Below are positions 8,001 to 11,260 of a DNA stretch of 11,260 nucleotides, piece after piece (the stretch's first letter is position 1; each line of letters begins with the position of its first letter). The notes under the pieces were generated by a model. That model saw only the letters and a program-made list of their open reading frames with translations, was not told where the DNA came from and made no database searches. The DNA comes from Candidatus Kapaibacterium sp. (lineage in GTDB: Bacteria; Bacteroidota; Ignavibacteria; Kapaibacteriales; HRBIN21). The position numbers and the translations under genes were made by a program. The stretch is from the NCBI GenBank assembly GCA_025055465.1, contig JANWXA010000044.1, positions 1 through 11,260 of the forward strand, written 5' to 3'.

Positions 8001-8347
8001 ATACTGGAGAAAGGGCCTTCGGGGAGGCCTTTCCCACGGGGATGCACAAACAGTGGAACATATCGGGCAGAAATCCAAAGCTGGAGGGTGTCTCGGTAGC
8101 GAAAAAGCCGTCGAAAGTAAGGGGACAACCGGACGCAACCACAGCGGGCATTGAGCTCGTAGTCCAGCGGAGTTTGCAATAGGTACACAGAATCCAGCCG
8201 AACTGTTAGCGATTGAACGAAGGGTACATCAAGGCAGAAAACGCTATCTTGGGCAGTCAGTTCTACCAACCGGCAGACTTCGGGCGGCTCCTGCGCCATC
8301 GTTACCACCACTGCAGGGAGAGCAGTCCACCAGAGGCGCCGTTGCAT
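5057..8347 (-). CDS. Large predicted outer-membrane beta-barrel protein (1096 aa), uncharacterised
   Basis: I cannot name this protein. A short signal peptide is visible (MQRRLWWTALPAVVVTMAQ, cleavage near residue 18). Residues 20-130 hold a Cys-containing N-terminal domain (C25, C38, C69, C71). From about 138 the text has alternating polar/hydrophobic strands with G and aromatic residues, typical of a beta-barrel. An LQEVDQLSLHV segment (190-200) followed by AELGELSLS resembles a conserved block in large Bacteroidota/Chlorobi surface proteins. So does SERVWVNGVLQERGEDKDYVID (284-305; here shown only in part as VWVNGVLQERGEDKDY). Two VG-x-GRGDY repeats sit at 439-446 and 457-464. Residues 799-810 form a full calcium-loop pattern D-x-N-x-N-G-x2-D-x2-E. 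The C-terminus ends QVQVNL, not Phe. Tryptophan is very frequent, about 50 by my count. AAGGG (8355-8359) lies 7 nt before the ATG. It follows the lipoprotein gene by 21 bp and overlaps the LD-carboxypeptidase start by 4 bp. Confidence 0.85.
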   Translation of the reverse strand: MQRRLWWTALPAVVVTMAQEPPEVCRLVELTAQDSVFCLDVPFVQSLTVRLDSVYLLQTPLDYELNARCGCVRLSPYFRRLFRYRDTLQLWISARYVPLFVHPRGKGLPEGPFSSMPAAIRTPPRLDTLVSLKPRGRLVRGFTVQTGSGFLLHSGIELDFRTHLVGQTEVGGLIAASHMPLQSQGSSITLQEVDQLSLHVRSPGFVAELGELSLSASLSPSHGIDRVHGVRTTAQIGAWEAVAVLGSSRAVITTVTLQGMDGVPGPYRLRGVRSGGFAHIVPGSERVWVNGVLQERGEDKDYVIDYARAELTFRPRCPINSTSRVVVEFSCFDGDSPQTLGLLGVSGAIAPGHHLLFGYTHRMVTPLQDTPWGAQILVYNGEAYALGDGASLVGLDSVSGRGLGSYRKRDTVVGGVPCAIWEYAPGAPDALYVVEFSPVGEGRGDYKQVAPTIFRYVGQGRGDYAPVKLLSLPARHQLWTLRWKWDPADLWSSEVRLDYSRFQPHRRYSEVLSGVALSLRSRYSIRSDTTATPLWWENSVEWATKGFPEHRAVRMRQQHFAWEPLLSAEGVGEKLRMQQRVYLQVAPLQVQAVAGWIRSDTTIAALWWEASTAVLPPADSSSLKLSYAGGKNSSRGLGRRDRWHQAMVIGSIARPRWRWVGEIRWRWQKESENFPQSQQRYAEGKLGVVGRITPSVEGELQLPWRWQWEPLFSQWWQPSLWLRWRSSVWSSQVCIGWNAVRQTGAHRNFPLLLWQGLWKLPQQGSAQWRYESGAELTGVFLPLFLRVLPGQGNYRYKGDSNANGAADASEFEPVATGGEYVLIPTQSGASMPGITLRMDATLLLSLFDSDAPRLRTEWESRLLFLQRSHTRMWWRNLLPERSTGPNVLATQWHMLHQLRFPLGLLEAGLHCTWSGMALWTGAAWEQWQSAEGGLRLQRPLLPTLRIATSLGPLWEERQATLQAKERIKLSGLRSTLELPWQALATTTMVPKLTFLRGCANVGGQYRAVVHVAGVLDLGVHLLERALGQLTLRYGVLLPEPLPMTSIWSENLHQGWWLRGSVSYQTAAAVWSLQYSGARLVGASWGHTLTGQVQVNL
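5918..5953 (-). other. Calcium-binding EF-loop/dockerin-like motif within the barrel protein
   Basis: Codons 799-810 encode D-S-N-A-N-G-A-A-D-A-S-E. This puts oxygen ligands at loop positions 1, 3, 5, 9 and 12 with Gly at 6, as in EF-hand and thrombospondin-type-3 or dockerin calcium loops. It is preceded by GQGNYRY, which in related large surface proteins marks a repeat boundary (recalled, not checked). Calcium binding is an inference from the pattern. Confidence 0.6.
6956..7030 (-). repeat. Two VGxGRGDY repeats within the barrel protein
   Basis: The protein segments VGEGRGDY (439-446) and VGQGRGDY (457-464) lie 18 residues apart and differ at one position. Both contain the RGD triplet. They flank KQVAPTIFRY and are followed by APVKLLSLP. 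The arrangement looks like a strand-turn-strand duplication of the sort seen in large Bacteroidota/Chlorobi surface proteins, not a recent DNA duplication, because the codons differ. Confidence 0.6.
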
Positions 8348-8368
8348 CTCCCCGCCCTTAGATTAGCA

Positions 8369-9388
8369 CTACGACTGTGGTTGCAAGCGAAAGCTCTGAA
8401 CAACCCGCTCGAAGACGGGACGATAGAGGCCCTCTTCAGGTTTGTACCACGTGATCACTACCCGATACAGCCGCTTATGCGCCAGCACGAAATAGGCACG
8501 CCCTTGTATCTGAGCGGCGGGAGCATATTCCAGATAGTACGCCTCCAGTCCGGAAAGGCGCACGGGGATAGATTCAGAAGCACGATAACGTGGACGATTC
8601 TCCTCGACAATCTTGCGCAAATCCTGCTGCTGTGAGGCGTCAAAGACATCAACCTGCACAATGCAGTCATTACGGTCCCCTACGAAGCGGACAGAAAAGA
8701 GCGACGTAGGCACACTGGTACGCTCAGCACGGAAGTTCTCCGGAATCTGGATAGAGAAGCCCTGTCCAACGTAGTTGCGCAGGGTCTGGGAAGGAGGAGC
8801 AGGCTGTGTCGGGGCCGATGGTTGTGCCGGCAAGGGCTCCCGCGCCAAAGTAAGCCCAGCAAGTACAGAATCAAACAGTGTCCGATACGCCGAGAAAGTC
8901 CCTCCGAAAGCCGCCAGTTCTACTACGGTTGCAACGCGCCCATCCGCAGAAGCAATATAGAGTTCACCCTCTGCTGAGCCATCCCGCAGGGGAAAGCGGT
9001 ACCCCAGCTTGCGCCCATCCGCACCTCCGATTGAGACCTGCTCCACAGGACTGTAGACCTCATCAGTAAAAATCTTACGCTCGATGAGCACGCTGTCAAT
9101 ACTTTTGCCCTGCAAGGGGATGACAGTGACCTCTATTTTTGCGGCTACTGGCCCCTCTGCATCCCAGCGGATGAAGCGTTCCAGAGCAGCTTCGGAAGAG
9201 AGAACCACAAAGCTCTCGCCTGCAGCCGAACGTACGTGCCAGTTTTCCGGATACGAGATAGCAAAGCCCATAACCGGATCCGTATAGCGTTCCAGTCCCT
9301 CGACAGGGGCAGGTTTGGGAGAAGGTTGGCATGCAATCACAATGGCAACCAAGCTGGCCACCATCCCCCACTTTGGGCACACATTCAT
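8369..9388 (-). CDS. Lipoprotein with two PsbP-like domains
   Basis: The product is 339 residues and its function is unknown. It begins with a lipoprotein signal: MNVCPKWGMVASLVAIVIAC, lipobox VIAC with C20, followed by QPSPKP, so it should be membrane-anchored and, with Q at +2, probably in the outer membrane. Two copies of a PsbP/Mog1-like alpha-beta domain are visible. The first begins YTDPVMGFAISYPENW (35-50) and the second NYVGQGFSIQIPENF (205-219), joined by a Pro/Ala-rich linker (184-200). ATG 9388 is chosen because GGAG (9394-9397) sits 5 nt before it and gives a normal 19-residue signal. The open frame extends to an ATG at 9478 that overlaps the mutY stop as ATGA. That start would put 49 residues before the lipobox, so I reject it. 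The large barrel-protein gene follows after 21 bp, so a role in that protein's assembly or function is plausible but unproven. Confidence 0.82.
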   Translation of the reverse strand: MNVCPKWGMVASLVAIVIACQPSPKPAPVEGLERYTDPVMGFAISYPENWHVRSAAGESFVVLSSEAALERFIRWDAEGPVAAKIEVTVIPLQGKSIDSVLIERKIFTDEVYSPVEQVSIGGADGRKLGYRFPLRDGSAEGELYIASADGRVATVVELAAFGGTFSAYRTLFDSVLAGLTLAREPLPAQPSAPTQPAPPSQTLRNYVGQGFSIQIPENFRAERTSVPTSLFSVRFVGDRNDCIVQVDVFDASQQQDLRKIVEENRPRYRASESIPVRLSGLEAYYLEYAPAAQIQGRAYFVLAHKRLYRVVITWYKPEEGLYRPVFERVVQSFRLQPQS

Positions 9389-9389
9389 A

Positions 9390-9397
9390 GGAGCTCC
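9390..9397 (-). promoter_or_regulatory. Ribosome-binding site of the lipoprotein gene, inside a palindrome
   Basis: The minus strand reads GGAGCTCC followed by T and the ATG at 9388. GGAG (9394-9397) is a fair Shine-Dalgarno with 5-nt spacing and is the main reason for choosing this start over ATG 9478. The eight bases are themselves palindromic. Confidence 0.6.
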
Positions 9398-9423
9398 ATT
9401 CGAACCATGAAACAACCAAACCA

Positions 9424-9452
9424 CATGGCTGCGAAAATACAGAAAAGCCATG
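9424..9452. repeat. Inverted repeat (7-bp arms, 15-nt loop) between mutY and the lipoprotein gene
   Basis: CATGGCT (9424-9430) and AGCCATG (9446-9452) are perfect complements around an AT-rich 15-base centre. It lies in the 86-bp gap after the mutY stop, 36 bp before the lipoprotein ATG. In minus-strand RNA it would form a hairpin followed by a T-rich but interrupted run (TGGTTTGGTTGTTT). That makes a weak terminator or attenuator possible. The centre also holds TATTTTCG, a one-mismatch TAnnTTTG-like promoter element, so an operator-flanked promoter is an alternative reading. Confidence 0.4.
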
Positions 9453-9474
9453 AGGGCAGGGAAACCCCGACCGT

Positions 9475-10371
9475 TCATAGCCCATCAGGCAGACTCAGCC
9501 AGGAGCCCTGACGACAGAGAAGGCCATCCCGGACAAGGTGTGCAACAAGCTCCTCTATCCAGCGCTGTTGTTCCCCTGTCGGACGCTCCCCGAACAGCCT
9601 CTGTGCAGCCTGCTCAGTAGTCACAGTGCCAGCCACCGCAACTAAGCGCAACAAACGGCCTCGCCAGAGACGCCGAGGAATCCCCGCAAAACTGGGCTCA
9701 CAGCGTTGCATGCTCCGCGCACTCGGTGGAACACGTCCAGCAGAGCGACAGTAACGACGCAGGGGACATTCACTACATCGTGGATGATGCTTATGACAGT
9801 AGAGAGCGCCAACGTCCATAAGCGCCTGATGCCATTGAGCTGAGGCTCCTCCGGGAAGCCACTCTCGCGCTATTCGCTCTAATTCGCGTGCAGACGTGTG
9901 CTCGGTACCCAGAATTCGCTGCAGCACCCGACGAACATTCGTGTCCAAGACTGGGACATCCTGTCGCCCAAAGGCGAATGTGGCTATGGCCGCTGCCGTA
10001 TACGCCCCGACACCAGGAAGCCGACGTAATTGTTCCAGCTCCGAAGGAAAACATCCTCCATAATGCTGCACAATCGTCTGGGCACATTCCCACAGAAAGC
10101 GTGCACGGCGATTATAGCCCAATCCTTGCCACCACCGGATGACTTCCGCCAGGGGAGCTTCAGCCACACTACGTATCGTCGGGAAACGCTGGAAAAAACG
10201 CGGTAAAACACGCTCTACACGCTGAGCCTGGGTCTGCTGGAGCATTAGCTCGGTCACCAACACCTGATACGGCTCCGGTGAAAGGCGGCGCCACCACAAT
10301 GAACGCGCATGACGGGTATACCATCGGAGGACAGCACGCTGAAGACGCGGCAGAGGAATCTCAAGTCCCAT
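9475..10371 (-). CDS. mutY: A/G-specific adenine glycosylase MutY, short form with alternative C-terminus
   Basis: MutY removes adenine mispaired with 8-oxoguanine, preventing G:C to T:A changes. The 298-residue product has the HhH-GPD core with MutY marks. Catalytic E41 lies in VTELMLQQTQ, followed by WWQGLGYNRRAR (80-91). The helix-hairpin-helix LPGVGAYTAAAI (118-129) has Y124 where endonuclease III has its lysine, so it should be monofunctional. The catalytic Asp is D143 in VLDTNVRRV. The iron-sulfur cluster ligands are C192, C199, C202 and C208 (C-x6-C-x2-C-x5-C). After about 230 the usual NUDIX-like 8-oxoG-recognition domain is missing. A short segment ending DGLLCRQGSWLSLP looks like the winged-helix-type tail of actinobacterial MutY. 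The DTNV variant also matches that branch. The ATG at 10371 overlaps the upstream activator gene by 11 bp, so the two are probably co-transcribed. Confidence 0.93.
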   Translation of the reverse strand: MGLEIPLPRLQRAVLRWYTRHARSLWWRRLSPEPYQVLVTELMLQQTQAQRVERVLPRFFQRFPTIRSVAEAPLAEVIRWWQGLGYNRRARFLWECAQTIVQHYGGCFPSELEQLRRLPGVGAYTAAAIATFAFGRQDVPVLDTNVRRVLQRILGTEHTSARELERIAREWLPGGASAQWHQALMDVGALYCHKHHPRCSECPLRRYCRSAGRVPPSARSMQRCEPSFAGIPRRLWRGRLLRLVAVAGTVTTEQAAQRLFGERPTGEQQRWIEELVAHLVRDGLLCRQGSWLSLPDGL

Positions 10372-11260
10372 GGGCCAGAGAGGCTCTACCTAAGCCATAT
10401 TGAGCCAGTTTGCGGTACAAAGTGCGCTCGCTCATTCCCAGAGCACGAGCAGCCAGGCGCCGACTGCCGCCAAAGTACTTGAGCGCAGCGGTAATGAGTC
10501 GTCTCTCTACATCCTCCAACCGGAAATCTGCTGCATTGTTCAGCCTAATACATGTCTCCTCGTCCTCGCGCTGTCCCACCTGCTGCGGAAGGGCAGCCAT
10601 GACCTCCCGTAATGCCTGGGTAACTGAGCTCAATGCATGAACCGACCGGCGCAGCTCGGCCAACTCGCTACGCATATCCAGCAGAACGCGGTACAATAAA
10701 TGCACGTCAAAAGCTGCCAGGGGAGCAGGTTCCATCTGCCCGCGTCCGACGGCAACAATGGCTCGCTCTGTAGGTACTGGTTCGTACCCGAGAAAGCGTT
10801 GGGGTGAGGAAGCCTGCTGGAGATAGCGCTGTACCATTTCCGGGGTAATGTAGGCTCCCCGCTCCAGAGTGATCAGTGTTTCCACCAGATTTCTCAATTC
10901 CCGGACGTTGCCCGTCCAAGGATGTTGCTGCAGAAGGTCCATCGCCTCCAACGCGATGCCCCTGAATTCGATGCCTAACCGCTCACATACCCGGGCGGCA
11001 AAGTATTCCACTAAAACTGGGATGTCCTCTGGGCGTTCGCGCAATGCCGGTAGATGGATCCGAACAGCATTGAGCCGATAATAGAGGTCCTGTCGAAAAC
11101 TGCCCCTGTGGACAGCAGCTTCTAAATCCCGATTTGTTGCAGCAATCAACCGGACGTCGACACGGCGGATTTCCGAAGAGCCTAAGGGCGAAAATTCTCC
11201 CGTTTCCAGTACGCGAAGCACTTTTGCTTGGGTGGCCAGCGGCATATCACCAATTTCATC
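10361..11260 (-). CDS. Sigma-54-dependent transcriptional activator, Fis-family HTH (N-terminus beyond right window edge)
   Basis: This is a bacterial enhancer-binding protein: an AAA+ ATPase that remodels sigma-54 holoenzyme to open promoters. The visible 299 residues start inside the AAA+ domain at Walker B DEIGD (1-5). Further AAA+ marks are sensor I AATNRDL (40-46), FRQDLYYRLNAV with the arginine finger (55-66), LRERPEDIP (73-81) and sensor II WTGNVRELRNLVE (115-127). A linker follows with LLYRVLLDMRSELAELRRSV (188-207), similar to the segment in Bacteroidota sigma-54 activators. A C-terminal Fis-type helix-turn-helix is at about 249-290, with SRRLAARALGMSERTLYRKL (266-285). Walker A, the sigma-54-contacting GAFTGA loop and any receiver or sensory domain lie outside the window, so the signal is unknown. 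The first in-window ATG at 11245 is internal. The stop overlaps mutY by 11 bp. Confidence 0.95.
   Translation of the reverse strand, partial: DEIGDMPLATQAKVLRVLETGEFSPLGSSEIRRVDVRLIAATNRDLEAAVHRGSFRQDLYYRLNAVRIHLPALRERPEDIPVLVEYFAARVCERLGIEFRGIALEAMDLLQQHPWTGNVRELRNLVETLITLERGAYITPEMVQRYLQQASSPQRFLGYEPVPTERAIVAVGRGQMEPAPLAAFDVHLLYRVLLDMRSELAELRRSVHALSSVTQALREVMAALPQQVGQREDEETCIRLNNAADFRLEDVERRLITAALKYFGGSRRLAARALGMSERTLYRKLAQYGLGRASLAHGT

Noticed and set aside
8213..8635. Open frame of 140 codons on the plus strand
   Set aside because: It spans the start of the barrel gene and the end of the lipoprotein gene on the opposite strand and has no recognisable features.
9389..9478. N-terminal extension of the lipoprotein from ATG 9478 with ATGA overlap to mutY
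   Set aside because: It would place 49 residues before the lipobox, whereas ATG 9388 has a Shine-Dalgarno and a normal-length signal.

Overview
The window is about 11.3 kb of densely packed chromosome, mostly housekeeping and cell-envelope genes. It looks like a member of the Bacteroidota/Chlorobiota/Ignavibacteria assemblage, perhaps a Kapabacteria-like lineage. The grounds are a QueA with Chlorobi-type segments, a sigma-54 activator whose middle linker resembles the Bacteroidota form, a perfect TAnnTTTG (Bacteroidota -7 element) upstream of uvrB, and a very large outer-membrane-type protein of a kind I associate with these phyla. The assignment is an inference from memory of sequence families, not a search result.

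Layout. Positions 1-1165 (minus) hold the N-terminal 388 residues of UvrB, cut by the window edge. A 106-bp divergent intergenic region separates it from a forward set of three genes: queA (tRNA queuosine synthesis), a four-helix membrane protein of the phage-holin-IV/YvlD family, and a secreted DUF4139 protein. These end at 4091. After a 12-bp gap comes a convergent minus-strand set covering 4104-11260. In its own transcription order it holds a sigma-54-dependent activator (N-terminus beyond the right edge), mutY, a lipoprotein with two PsbP-like domains, a 1096-residue predicted outer-membrane beta-barrel protein, and an LD-carboxypeptidase.

How the genes fit together. UvrB (nucleotide excision repair) and MutY (mismatch adenine removal opposite 8-oxoguanine) are repair genes. 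The lipoprotein, barrel protein and LD-carboxypeptidase form a tight envelope module: 21 bp separate the first two, and the last two share an ATGA stop/start. The holin-family and DUF4139 genes overlap by up to 8 bp downstream of queA. The only non-coding stretches of note are 1166-1271 and 9389-9474, both with inverted repeats. No stretch longer than 300 bp lacks a gene.

I see no tRNA, rRNA, CRISPR array, insertion sequence or integration site. I do not see a clear new defence or mobile system. The best candidates for a second look are the large Trp-rich barrel protein with its calcium-loop motif and repeats, the MutY whose C-terminus looks like a winged helix rather than the NUDIX-like domain, and the lipoprotein-barrel-carboxypeptidase module.
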